From the NCBI GenBank assembly GCA_910579655.1, contig CAJTVE010000032.1, positions 1-33,396 of the forward strand: a stretch of 33,396 nt of DNA, written 5' to 3'. The notes beneath the pieces are model-generated. The model was given only the letters and a program-made list of their open reading frames with translations, ran no database searches and was not told the DNA's origin. The translations under genes and the position numbers were made by a program. Below, one piece after another: positions 1-7,194 of this stretch (the first letter of the stretch is position 1; each line of letters opens with the position of its first letter). Source of the stretch: an uncultured Allobaculum sp. Its GTDB lineage: Bacteria; Bacillota_I; Bacilli_A; Erysipelotrichales; Erysipelotrichaceae.

Positions 1-33
1 GCGTTCTCTTCTTAAGTCTTCAGGACCGATCAT
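1..33 (-). CDS. N-terminal fragment of an unidentified gene (runs off left edge)
   Basis: Only the first eleven codons are inside the window, reading MIGPEDLRRER. The ATG is supported by an AGGAG ribosome binding site at 42-46 with an 8-nt spacer. A nearer ATG at 39-41 runs into a stop after three codons and is not used. Eleven residues are too few to name a family. Upstream lie an inverted repeat at 114-131 and a TetR-type half-dyad at 193-207, so the gene is probably regulated. Confidence 0.55.
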   Translation of the reverse strand, partial: MIGPEDLRRER

Positions 34-215
34 AACGTCATCTCCTGTTTGAATGATACCATAAAAAATCCACAATTAGTAGAATTATAAAATAGTTATA
101 TAGGAATATTAATATCTTGATTCGCCAAGATAAGGTAACAGTTGTGTACCCCTTTTGAGCAGAATGGGAAGGACTCAATCCGCCAATTTATAAACCGTCA
201 GTCGGTTGGTTCTGT
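34..215. promoter_or_regulatory. Probable control region of the left-edge gene
   Basis: No gene is seen here. On the minus strand there is a TATAAT-like box (84-89) without a convincing -35. An inverted repeat ATCTTG-6nt-CAAGAT lies at 114-131. A second dyad, AACCG-5nt-CGGTT at 193-207, resembles the perfect ACCGAC/GTCGGT dyad at the tetR promoter (996-1012). The TetR protein might therefore also bind here and control the left-edge gene; this is inference from motif similarity. Confidence 0.35.
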
Positions 216-244
216 GAGAAAAAAGAAAAGGAACATGGTTCCTT
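216..244 (-). terminator. Intrinsic terminator of the tetR-family gene
   Basis: A perfect 7-bp stem, AAGGAAC-ATG-GTTCCTT at 228-244, is followed on the minus strand by a run reading TTTTCTTTTTTCT. It sits about 60 bp beyond the stop codon of the TetR gene. Confidence 0.75.
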
Positions 245-301
245 ATTCGTCTTTTCCTTGAACCTGGCCTGCAAAATTGCTCAGGCAAAGACTGTCTTAA
301 G

Positions 302-973
302 TCAGGCATTTTCTTTTTGGTTCTCTTTCGCTGCATCAGCCTGCCCCTCCGGGACAAAAATCGGCCAGACCGCCTTGGCCATTACACCTGGCTGAGTTCC
401 AAATAGCCGTTCCAGGTTGTAGATAAAGGCCTGAATCAATTCGAGACGTTCTTGTGGGGGAATGTCCATCAGGTCATCAAAGGAAGAATTTGCATACATC
501 AGAAGCATTTCAACGGTTTGTCTTGGATAGTCCGTCTGACAGAGTCCCTGGTCAATTGCTTCTTCTACAACCTGGGTCAGAATCGGTGTGAGGCCGCAGA
601 CCAGATGTTGCTGCATTTTCTGATGAAGCAATGCATTCTGGGGCTTATGAATCTGTTCGACAACCTCAAGTCCAGCTGGATCGGAGACATTCATGGCCTG
701 CATTATCCGAGTGAGTCGCACGAGTACGGGAATACTTTGATCAGCGGCAATCGTCTGGGCTTTTGAAAGCAGCCGATTTGAGATGCGCTCAATCATCGCA
801 TCCAGGATCTCTTCCTTGGATTTGAAATGGTAATACAGCGTCCCTCTGGCAATTCCAATTTCTGCAAGCAGATCGTTGGTGCTGGTCTGTTCGAATCCAT
901 TCGTCCCAAAAAGGCGCTCGGCTGCATCGAGAATTTCGTTTCTTCGAACAGATGCCTCTTTCACTGTCCGCAT
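302..973 (-). CDS. TetR/AcrR-family transcriptional regulator
   Basis: A 223-residue DNA-binding repressor. The N-terminal TetR helix-turn-helix is clear: ILDAAERLF, then the recognition-helix region IGIARGTLYYHFKSKEEIL at roughly residues 37-56. The rest is the variable ligand-binding and dimerisation domain, whose ligand cannot be read from sequence. I place the start at the ATG at 971-973, not 24 codons upstream: it has a GGAGG site (AAAAAAGGAGGGG) at good spacing and gives a canonical TetR N terminus, while the longer form would translate the operator dyad. The neighbouring EamA transporter gene lies upstream on the same strand, about 200 bp away, and is a plausible but unproven target. 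Autoregulation is likely from the dyad over the promoter. Confidence 0.9.
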   Translation of the reverse strand: MRTVKEASVRRNEILDAAERLFGTNGFEQTSTNDLLAEIGIARGTLYYHFKSKEEILDAMIERISNRLLSKAQTIAADQSIPVLVRLTRIMQAMNVSDPAGLEVVEQIHKPQNALLHQKMQQHLVCGLTPILTQVVEEAIDQGLCQTDYPRQTVEMLLMYANSSFDDLMDIPPQERLELIQAFIYNLERLFGTQPGVMAKAVWPIFVPEGQADAAKENQKENA

Positions 974-995
974 GACTTCATCCCCTCCTTTTTTA

Positions 996-1045
996 ACCGA
1001 CAGGCTGTCGGTAATATGTAAGCGCCGGCCTGACCAGAAAGTCAA
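996..1045 (-). promoter_or_regulatory. tetR promoter with a perfect 17-bp TetR-type operator
   Basis: ACCGACAG-G-CTGTCGGT at 996-1012 is a perfect dyad typical of TetR-family operators. It lies just downstream of a candidate -10 (TTACAT, 1016-1021 on the minus strand) and -35 (TTGACT, 1040-1045) with an 18-bp spacer. That position fits autorepression by blocking initiation. Confidence 0.65.
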
Positions 1046-1174
1046 GAAGAAAGAAATATTCTTCCAGAAGATTCCCCATCAAAATGAAGAGGTTCAGATA
1101 AAAGTCAGGCGGAAGATAAAGAACCTGATTGCTGTTTTGATGGATGGTAAGACATTGGTCTGAAAGACAGAGAA

Positions 1175-2038
1175 TTACGAAGTCCTCGAAGAGATAGATT
1201 GAGTTTTTTTCGGAAGTGAATTCCAGACGACAGCACCAATGACGATAGCCGCTCCGAGCAAAGAAAGTCCGGAAAGTTTTTCATAGCCGGCTAACGCAAC
1301 CAGCGACGGATTGAGAATTGGCTCAAAGGCGCTGATCAATGAGGCCTGCAATGGAGAAATCAAGGCTGTTGCCAATGAAAAGAACAGATAGGCAGCTCCA
1401 ACCTGGAAAGCCCCGAGCCACATGATGGAAAGGGTATTGGGCAAAGTCCACTGGCAATGGAGAGCCTGCGGTCCCAAAAAAATTAAAGAGACCAGCTGGC
1501 CGACAAGAACGGAAGACAGCGCATCGCCCCCTTTCAAGGAGTTAATCATAAACAGGACAGCATAGAAAAATCCGGAAATCATCGCACACAAGTCACCAAC
1601 AATATGACCAGCGCTTAACGAATCCAGAAAGAAGCACAGAATTCCGATGGCCACCAACAACAGCACCAGAATCTCTTTGCGGGTGGGTTTGTTGTGAAAG
1701 AGAACCAGGCTGAACAGGACGATCCACACTGGGCAGGAAAACTGCAAAACAATTGCATTGCCAGCGGTTGTCATCTGGTTGGACATCACAAACAGAGTTG
1801 TCATGGCTGCATAAGAAAAGGCCCCCAAAATGGTTGTCGCGTTCAAAATGAGCTTACGATGAGTGAGCAGCATAAATCCGCCAATGACCAGAGCCCCAAA
1901 AAAGGAACGGGCCCCATTGATCGCTAAAGCCGGCCAGTCACACCACTTGAGAACCAGCCCGCCTGTCGAAAATAAGAGCGAAGCCAGAACCATATACAGA
2001 ATTCCACGCTGGCTGCGGGGTAAAAAAGACTGAGACAT
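1175..2038 (-). CDS. EamA/DMT-superfamily transporter
   Basis: A 287-residue inner-membrane protein of the drug/metabolite transporter superfamily. It has about ten hydrophobic segments arranged as two EamA repeats, the usual length for the family. The first repeat begins near GILYMVLASLLFSTGG (about residues 12-27), and the second ends in the conserved stretch ISPLQASLISAFEPILNP near residues 227-244. Such proteins export or import small metabolites or amino acids; the substrate is not predictable here. The start is supported by GGAGGAT a few bases upstream. It is followed on the same strand by the TetR gene, which has its own promoter. Confidence 0.85.
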   Translation of the reverse strand: MSQSFLPRSQRGILYMVLASLLFSTGGLVLKWCDWPALAINGARSFFGALVIGGFMLLTHRKLILNATTILGAFSYAAMTTLFVMSNQMTTAGNAIVLQFSCPVWIVLFSLVLFHNKPTRKEILVLLLVAIGILCFFLDSLSAGHIVGDLCAMISGFFYAVLFMINSLKGGDALSSVLVGQLVSLIFLGPQALHCQWTLPNTLSIMWLGAFQVGAAYLFFSLATALISPLQASLISAFEPILNPSLVALAGYEKLSGLSLLGAAIVIGAVVWNSLPKKTQSISSRTS

Positions 2039-2418
2039 AAATCCTCCATGACCAAAAGGCCGAAAAACAGAAAATCAAGTTTCAATATAAAATTGGTTTT
2101 TGACTCTGTCCACGAAAAGCGGCTGAAGAAAAAGGCCAGGCCGAAAAGATGGACAAAAGAAGATAGAAAATCGAAAAACAAATTCACTGAAAAACAAATT
2201 CATCGAATCAGGCAGCCGGAAGAACTGGAAAACTTCGATTCAGGTATCCATTTCGCGAGTTTATTGTTTATTTCACTGTTTCCAGACTTTATCGACTTCT
2301 TGACCATCCCTTTTGCGAATATCCGCTATTTCTCGTCCCTCCCTCTTGCAAATCTGCCAAAATGTTATTAATGTACTTATTGTACATGTACATTAAAACT
2401 TTGATTGGAGATGGGAAG
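2039..2418. promoter_or_regulatory. Divergent intergenic region with GntR operator
   Basis: The region separates the leftward EamA gene from the rightward GntR operon. The clear element is at its right end: an inverted repeat TTAATGTAC-11nt-GTACATTAA at 2368-2396, containing an inner perfect palindrome TGTACATGTACA at 2381-2392. It overlaps a candidate promoter, TTGCAA at 2346-2351 and TAATGT at 2369-2374 (17-bp spacer). YtrA-type GntR regulators are known to autoregulate through spaced dyads of this kind. A 107-codon open frame across the region (2048-2371) is lysine/arginine-rich, has no family resemblance and no good ribosome site, so I do not call it. Confidence 0.65.
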
Positions 2419-2805
2419 ATGCAAATCGAGATTGTGCTGAGCTTCCAGGCAGACATGCCGATTTATGAACAGATTGAAACCCAGATTCGCAATCAGATTC
2501 TTTCTGGAAAGCTCGAAGCAGGAACGCCGATTCCAAGCATGCGCGCACTGGCCAAAATGCTGAAAGTCAGTGTCATCACGGTCCAGAAAGCGTATGAGAA
2601 TCTGCGGAATGAAGGATTGATTGAATCTGTTGTCGGCAGGGGAACGATTGTCTCGGCTGTCAACCGTCAGGCGATTCTGGAGGCCAGACAACGGGAACTG
2701 GAAGAAAAAATTGAAGATGTGATCAGACTGGCTAAAGAGAACGGCATGAATTTAGATTCACTGCAAGATCTGGTCAGCCTGCTTTTCAAGGAGGATCAAC
2801 AATGA
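2419..2805 (+). CDS. GntR-family regulator, YtrA-like
   Basis: A 128-residue transcriptional regulator: an N-terminal winged helix of the GntR type (MPIYEQIETQIRNQILSGKL, then IPSMRALAKMLKVSVITVQKAYENL) and a short C-terminal helical tail (about residues 92-128) instead of a large effector domain. That size and shape mark the YtrA subfamily, which usually sits in operons with ABC transporters, as here. I start at 2419 with GGAG 8 nt upstream; the longer reading from 2362 would run through the operator. The stop overlaps the next start by 4 nt (ATGA), implying translational coupling with the ABC ATPase. Confidence 0.9.
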   Translation: MQIEIVLSFQADMPIYEQIETQIRNQILSGKLEAGTPIPSMRALAKMLKVSVITVQKAYENLRNEGLIESVVGRGTIVSAVNRQAILEARQRELEEKIEDVIRLAKENGMNLDSLQDLVSLLFKEDQQ

Positions 2806-3659
2806 CGGAAGCACTGAAAATTGAGCACCTCAACAAACAGTTTAAGCATTTTGCCCTGCAGGAGATCAACCTGACGGTGAAAAAAGGCATGGTCGTAGGC
2901 CTGATTGGAGAAAACGGATCGGGAAAAAGCACCACCTTGCGGTGTGTAGTCAATCAGGATGTTCCAGACGATGGAACTATTACAATCTTTGGCCAGAATG
3001 CCCAGACAGATCCAGACATTCACAAAAAACTTGGTGTCGTCAGTGATGGTTCCTGCTTTCCGGATGTTTTCAGTGCGCAGACGATTTCCCGGATCATGAA
3101 GGACATCTTTCCACAATGGGAAGAGGAATATTTCTTCGGCTTCCTGAAGCGATTTTCGGTTCCAGCCGATCAGCCGCTTCGTCAGTTCTCGAAAGGGATG
3201 AAAGCAAAACTGCGGATTGCCTGTGCGCTTGCCCATCATCCCGACCTGCTTCTGTTAGATGAAGCTACCGAAGGTCTGGACCCAGTTGTCCGGGAAGAAA
3301 TTCTGGATCTGCTTCAGGAATTTATGGAAAGTGATGACCATGCAATCTTGATGACCAGTCATATCAGCTCCGATCTTGAACGGATTGCCGACCAGATTGC
3401 TTATATCCAGGACGGGAAAATCCGGTTTGAACTGACCCGGGAGCAGATTGACCGGTTAGGGATTGCCCAGCTTGCCAGAGAACAGATGGAGTTCATTGAT
3501 CCGGCTCTGGTGATGGCGGTTCGCAGACAGCCTTTACATACAGAGACTTTGATTACAGACCGTTTCGAGTTTAAAAAGCGGTATCCAGACTATGCGATCA
3601 GTCCGGCCAGTCTGGATGAAATCATTGTGATGATTTCGAAAGGAGAAAAACAGGGATGA
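2802..3659 (+). CDS. ABC transporter ATP-binding protein
   Basis: A 285-residue nucleotide-binding subunit. Walker A is GENGSGKST (36-44), the signature is the degenerate SKGMK (130-134) in place of SGGQ, Walker B is LLLLDE (149-154), the D-loop GLD follows, and the switch histidine is His187 (TSH). The usual Q-loop glutamine is not evident near residues 80-85, which is common in small ABC-2 exporters. About 75 C-terminal residues extend beyond the core. It overlaps both the GntR gene and the membrane gene by 4 nt, so the three are made together. The likely role is export of a peptide, lipid or drug, or cell-envelope stress relief as in Ytr/Bcr-type systems; the substrate is unknown. Confidence 0.9.
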   Translation: MTEALKIEHLNKQFKHFALQEINLTVKKGMVVGLIGENGSGKSTTLRCVVNQDVPDDGTITIFGQNAQTDPDIHKKLGVVSDGSCFPDVFSAQTISRIMKDIFPQWEEEYFFGFLKRFSVPADQPLRQFSKGMKAKLRIACALAHHPDLLLLDEATEGLDPVVREEILDLLQEFMESDDHAILMTSHISSDLERIADQIAYIQDGKIRFELTREQIDRLGIAQLAREQMEFIDPALVMAVRRQPLHTETLITDRFEFKKRYPDYAISPASLDEIIVMISKGEKQG

Positions 3660-4300
3660 AGGGATTACTGAAAAAGGATTTTTTTCTGGTCTTAAAAAGC
3701 TGGCCAATCATGCTTGGTATTTTTGTCCTGGCCACAGCCATTATGGTGTTTTTGAACGCCACAGCAGGGATTCTGTCCTTTACGGCGATCTTTTTTCTGA
3801 TGCAGGGCGTTGCCAGTATCATTACTGACCGAATGTGCGGCTGGAATTTGTACCAGACAACATTTCCTGTTTCCAGAAGTAAAGCCATCATGGAAAAATA
3901 CCTGTTCAGTCTGGTCTGTGGTGTCATCGGATTGGTAATCGGGTTTCTGACCTGTCTTTGCGTTGGATGGCCAGATCAGGAAAGCTTGCTTGTTTCCGGG
4001 CTGATTGGCGGCATTCTTAGCTTTTCGGCAATGGCCGCCGGGATTCCACTGTTGATTGCGCTGCCCAAAAGTACCTTTGCGGCTGCCATTTCTGCAAGTT
4101 TTATCCCGGGAGCTGTCTGCATTGTTCTCTGGAATCAGGCCTTGAACAGGCAGTCCGCTTTAGCCGCTGCTTCCCAGGGAGCCATTGCCTTTACTATGCG
4201 CACGGATCTTTTGTGGAGTCTGCTGGCTATTATGGCAGGACTCTGCCTGATTTCGTGGCTGGTGATGCCATGGCTTTTATCCAGAAAAGATCAGCGCTGA
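3656..4300 (+). CDS. ABC-2 type membrane protein
   Basis: A 214-residue polytopic membrane protein with about six hydrophobic segments, beginning MKGLLKKDFFLVLKSWP, a typical ABC-2 permease N terminus (cytoplasmic basic amphipathic start, then TM1 at about 18-35). It starts within the stop codon of the ATPase gene (ATGA overlap) and is the last gene before a strong terminator. It should form the membrane half of the exporter with the ATPase. No accessory or substrate-binding gene is present in the operon. Confidence 0.8.
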   Translation: MKGLLKKDFFLVLKSWPIMLGIFVLATAIMVFLNATAGILSFTAIFFLMQGVASIITDRMCGWNLYQTTFPVSRSKAIMEKYLFSLVCGVIGLVIGFLTCLCVGWPDQESLLVSGLIGGILSFSAMAAGIPLLIALPKSTFAAAISASFIPGAVCIVLWNQALNRQSALAAASQGAIAFTMRTDLLWSLLAIMAGLCLISWLVMPWLLSRKDQR

Positions 4301-4407
4301 AAAAATCCCGTTTCCATCAGGACGTTTCAGGCAGAAATACGATAAACCATCGCCAGACAGCATCAAAGATCAGCCTGAATCAATCTGATATGAACTGATC
4401 GATCAGC

Positions 4408-4434
4408 AAAAAGCCGGAAAACCGGCTTTTTTTT
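4408..4434 (+). terminator. Terminator of the GntR/ABC operon
   Basis: Stem AAAAAGCCGG, loop AAAA, and CCGGC running into eight T residues. It lies about 110 bp after the ABC-2 permease stop. Confidence 0.9.
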
Positions 4435-4564
4435 CGACCTGATTTACAGACGGTCATGAAGGAGACGGGGTCAGGCGGGATACAAAGAGAGTGGGATACA
4501 AAGAGAAGCTGGATACAGAAAGAAAAGATGCACTTAAGAAAAAGTTCGGAATTGTTTGGGAAAA

Positions 4565-4609
4565 TTGTCTTGTCTGAATGCTATACGAAATATAATATTG
4601 TCTCAGGAG
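4565..4609 (+). promoter_or_regulatory. Promoter and possible PadR operator
   Basis: A consensus TATAAT lies at 4591-4596 inside an 11-bp palindrome AATAT-A-ATATT (4589-4599). The -35 is poor: TTGTCT at 4570-4575 gives a 15-bp spacer, and another at 4565 gives 20. PadR proteins commonly repress their own promoters by binding such AT-rich dyads, so autorepression is plausible. The ribosome site AGGAG is at 4605-4609. Confidence 0.45.
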
Positions 4610-4615
4610 TAACGT

Positions 4616-4975
4616 ATGGCGATGACAATAAGCGGCAGTCTGATGGAGTTGTGTGTATTGGCTCTGGCTGCCAGAGAAGATTTATATGGATACAAATTGA
4701 CGCAGCAGATGAAGAAGCGTTTTGAAATTTCGGAGTCTTCGCTTTACCCGGTTTTGCGCCGGCTGACCAGAGCAGGCCTGTTGAAAACGTATGATGTCCC
4801 TCAGGATGGGCGGATGCGTCGTTATTATGCTTTGACGGAAGAAGGCTCGAAAATGCTGGATACCTATCGGGAAGACTGGCAGGAATTTTCGGGAAAAATC
4901 AATGACCTGGTCAATCTGGATTCCGATTTGAATGAAGGAGGTTGTAGGGATGACCAAAGAGCAATATCTGAGTGA
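4616..4975 (+). CDS. PadR-family transcriptional regulator
   Basis: A 119-residue winged-helix regulator. The PadR N-terminal signature is plain: LMELCVLALAAREDLYGYKLTQQM, then SESSLYPVLRRLTRAGLL and the wing DGRMRRYYALTEEG (residues about 9-80), followed by a C-terminal dimerisation helix. The start is set by AGGAG at 4605-4609 with a 6-nt spacer. The reading frame overlaps the next gene by 26 bp. PadR, HAAS/DUF1700 and DUF4097 genes in this order form a recurrent Firmicutes operon linked to membrane or envelope homeostasis; that linkage is family knowledge, not visible here. Confidence 0.92.
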   Translation: MAMTISGSLMELCVLALAAREDLYGYKLTQQMKKRFEISESSLYPVLRRLTRAGLLKTYDVPQDGRMRRYYALTEEGSKMLDTYREDWQEFSGKINDLVNLDSDLNEGGCRDDQRAISE

Positions 4976-5753
4976 ACTTGAATCCTGTCTGAAGATGGTT
5001 GCACCGACAGAAAAGCGGGAAGCCTTGCAGTATGTCGAAGAATATTTTGAAGAAGCCGGTGTCGGCAATGAAGATCAGGTGGTCGAGCAGCTTGGAAATC
5101 CGGAAGACTATGCGGATCGCATCAAGGAGGAACTGCCTTCCATTCCGCCTGTTCCTCAGGATAATGCAAAAGAAAGTCGAGATTTCCATGACCAGTCTGA
5201 TCCTTACCACTTTGCTTCTTATTCAGATGGAAATGCGAATAAAGCCAGAAATGGGGCAGCTTATAGAGATACCTATGAAGAAGAGGATCAAGAAGAGTCT
5301 TCATGGAATCAATACTCGGGATCGGGCAGCGCTGCCGCAATTGGTTTTGGCTCCAGACGTGCAGATCGATCCTCGCGGATGGGCGTCTTGCGGATTGTTT
5401 TGCTGGTGATCTGCCTGCCGTTGATTCTTGCTTTGCTGGCAGTGGCTTTGATGATTTCATTGATGGCTTTGCTGTTTACTTTTATGGTAATTCTGGTGAT
5501 GGCTCTGCTGCTTTTGGGGGTGGTGATTGTTGTGCCGGTTTATTTATACAGGACGAGTCAGCTGCTTTTTTCGGCCCCGTTTGAAGCTCTGTTTCTTGGT
5601 GGTGTCAGCCTGGTTGCAATGGGCCTGGGAGTCATGGACTGGGTTGGACTTCGGCTTTTGGCTGGCAAAGGAGTCGGTAAAGTCATTCGCTGGCAGATCG
5701 ACAGCTGGAAGCAGATTTTTGCTTTTTTTGCCCAGACATTTGGACTGGCATAA
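4950..5753 (+). CDS. HAAS/DUF1700-domain membrane protein
   Basis: A 267-residue protein with an N-terminal HAAS (DUF1700) helical domain of about 60 residues (MTKEQYLSELESCL, then EYFEEAG and the diagnostic QLGNPEDYA). A polar linker of roughly 85 residues rich in Asp, Ser, Asn and Tyr follows, then about three very hydrophobic helices between residues 150 and 240, and a short amphipathic tail. I start at 4950, with AAGGAGG 8 nt upstream, rather than six codons earlier. HAAS domains are thought to pair with PadR-type partners encoded beside them. The linker is long and looks disordered. Function remains unknown; a membrane-linked signalling or scaffold role is inference. Confidence 0.85.
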   Translation: MTKEQYLSELESCLKMVAPTEKREALQYVEEYFEEAGVGNEDQVVEQLGNPEDYADRIKEELPSIPPVPQDNAKESRDFHDQSDPYHFASYSDGNANKARNGAAYRDTYEEEDQEESSWNQYSGSGSAAAIGFGSRRADRSSRMGVLRIVLLVICLPLILALLAVALMISLMALLFTFMVILVMALLLLGVVIVVPVYLYRTSQLLFSAPFEALFLGGVSLVAMGLGVMDWVGLRLLAGKGVGKVIRWQIDSWKQIFAFFAQTFGLA

Positions 5754-5868
5754 AAGAGTCTTCTTCGTGAACTGCACCTCAAGTCAAGAACAAAACAAGA
5801 GCATAACGAATGTCTGATTTGTCAAAGAACATGGATCAAGACAGGAGAACAAAAAGCAGGAGAACGAT

Positions 5869-6915
5869 ATGAAAAGTGAAAAAAAAAGAAAACATGGCCT
5901 GCGTGCAGGCCTGGCCTGTGTGGGCGTTGGCGCGTTGTTTTGCGTTGGCGCGTATGGACTTGGCGGTCAATCCGTCATACGGGCTGACAATCTCAATATC
6001 GAAGTTGGCCCCGTGAAAGTAGCCATGCTGGTGGATAGACAAAGAGTCAGCAGCCAGAGAAAAAATCAGACTGCCATCCATCATGATGAGATCGTGGAAG
6101 AACAGAACCATAATTCAGGGCAGTCCATGACGATTGATGAAGCGATTGATAGCGTCCAGATCGATATCAGTGCAGGCAATCTCATCTTGCGAAGTGGACC
6201 AAAAGCCCAAATTGGGATGGGAAGTACAGAGGATTTGTGCTGGAAAGATTTGGATCAGTCTGTAACGAATCACAACTGGTCGATTTCTCAGCATGCAGAT
6301 CATGATTTCATTCCACTCTTTTCCAATTCTTCGGATCTGGTCGTCACCATTCCCGAGCGTGTAAAATCCATTGAAATCCATAGCGCGATGGGAATGGTTA
6401 CGGTGCAGAGTCTGAAGACAGATTCCTTGCTTGTCGATGCTTCAGCTGGTGATCTTCAAATCACGGACAGCACAATTGGAACCTTGCAGACAGATCTGTC
6501 AGCTGGCAGCTTATCCCTGGAAAAAACCACCGTAAACGATGCAGACTTATCTTTGTCAGCTGGTGAGGTGAGTGGGGATTTTGTAAAGGTTTTGAATGCT
6601 TTACAGGCGAATGTCTCAATGGGCAGTATTTATCTCAATCTGGCAGATTCTCAGTCTTTTTATAATCTGGATCTGGATACGAGCCTTGGTCAGATTGTCT
6701 TAGGCGATGAGATGACGATTGCCAATGGAAGCTATCATCCGGTCCATCAAAAGGGACGGCCGACGATTGAACTTTCGGTCAGCGCCGGAGAAATCATGCT
6801 GAACTTTTCAGCCGGAACTTTAAGCGAAGATACATTGAGCACGATTCCTTCTGAGCAGGCGATTGAACAGGAAGCAGTCTCTGAGTTGGAAAGTACAACC
6901 ATTTTCCATGACTGA
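5869..6915 (+). CDS. DUF4097-family membrane-anchored beta-repeat protein
   Basis: A 348-residue protein with a basic N terminus and one hydrophobic segment (about residues 12-33, RAGLACVGVGALFCVGAYGL) that should act as signal anchor. The remainder is a DUF4097 region built from repeated short strands carrying an S-x-G turn: DISAGNLIL, SAMGMVTV, DASAGDLQI, DLSAGSLSL, SLSAGEVSG, NVSMGSIYL, DTSLGQIVL and SVSAGEIML. This pattern fits a right-handed beta-solenoid outside the membrane. AGGAG lies 6 nt before the ATG. It is the third gene of the PadR/HAAS operon (115-nt gap) and is followed by a strong terminator. The biochemical role is unknown. Confidence 0.85.
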   Translation: MKSEKKRKHGLRAGLACVGVGALFCVGAYGLGGQSVIRADNLNIEVGPVKVAMLVDRQRVSSQRKNQTAIHHDEIVEEQNHNSGQSMTIDEAIDSVQIDISAGNLILRSGPKAQIGMGSTEDLCWKDLDQSVTNHNWSISQHADHDFIPLFSNSSDLVVTIPERVKSIEIHSAMGMVTVQSLKTDSLLVDASAGDLQITDSTIGTLQTDLSAGSLSLEKTTVNDADLSLSAGEVSGDFVKVLNALQANVSMGSIYLNLADSQSFYNLDLDTSLGQIVLGDEMTIANGSYHPVHQKGRPTIELSVSAGEIMLNFSAGTLSEDTLSTIPSEQAIEQEAVSELESTTIFHD

Positions 6916-6982
6916 ACAAATTGAAAATCAGTGTTCAAGTGTTAAATCAGCTTGAATAATTGGCTTGAATCAAGAAAAATTG

Positions 6983-7031
6983 AAAAGGCGGCGAGCCTGG
7001 ATGCAATTATCCACGGCTCGCCGCCTTTTTT
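6983..7031. terminator. Strong, probably bidirectional terminator
   Basis: An 11-bp GC-rich stem, GGCGGCGAGCC (6987-6997) with GGCTCGCCGCC (7015-7025), is followed by six T residues on the plus strand and flanked by AAAA on the other side. It ends the PadR operon and may also catch leftward transcripts from the alpha-galactosidase gene, whose stop is about 170 bp away. Confidence 0.85.
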
Positions 7032-7113
7032 AATCGGAATGAAAATCAGGATCGTCTGCTCGAAAGAGAGGTCGGCCAAAGGCAGACTGATGGGCAGAAT
7101 TTCTTTCCATTCG

Positions 7114-7143
7114 CGTCGTCGAACGTCGTCGAACGTCATCGAA
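7114..7143. repeat. Three tandem copies of a 10-bp repeat
   Basis: CGTCGTCGAA occurs twice in direct tandem, followed by CGTCATCGAA (one change). The array lies in the 3' flank of the alpha-galactosidase gene, between its stop and the shared terminator. It is probably a slippage product; no function is evident. Confidence 0.8.
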
Positions 7144-7194
7144 CGAATGTGTCTGGATGTTTCGTTTTCATCGATCCGGACAATTTGATGCTTC

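Noticed and set aside
2048..2371. 107-codon open frame on the plus strand
   Set aside because: Composition is dominated by Lys/Arg, it begins at the EamA ribosome-site region, has no ribosome site of its own and ends in the GntR promoter.
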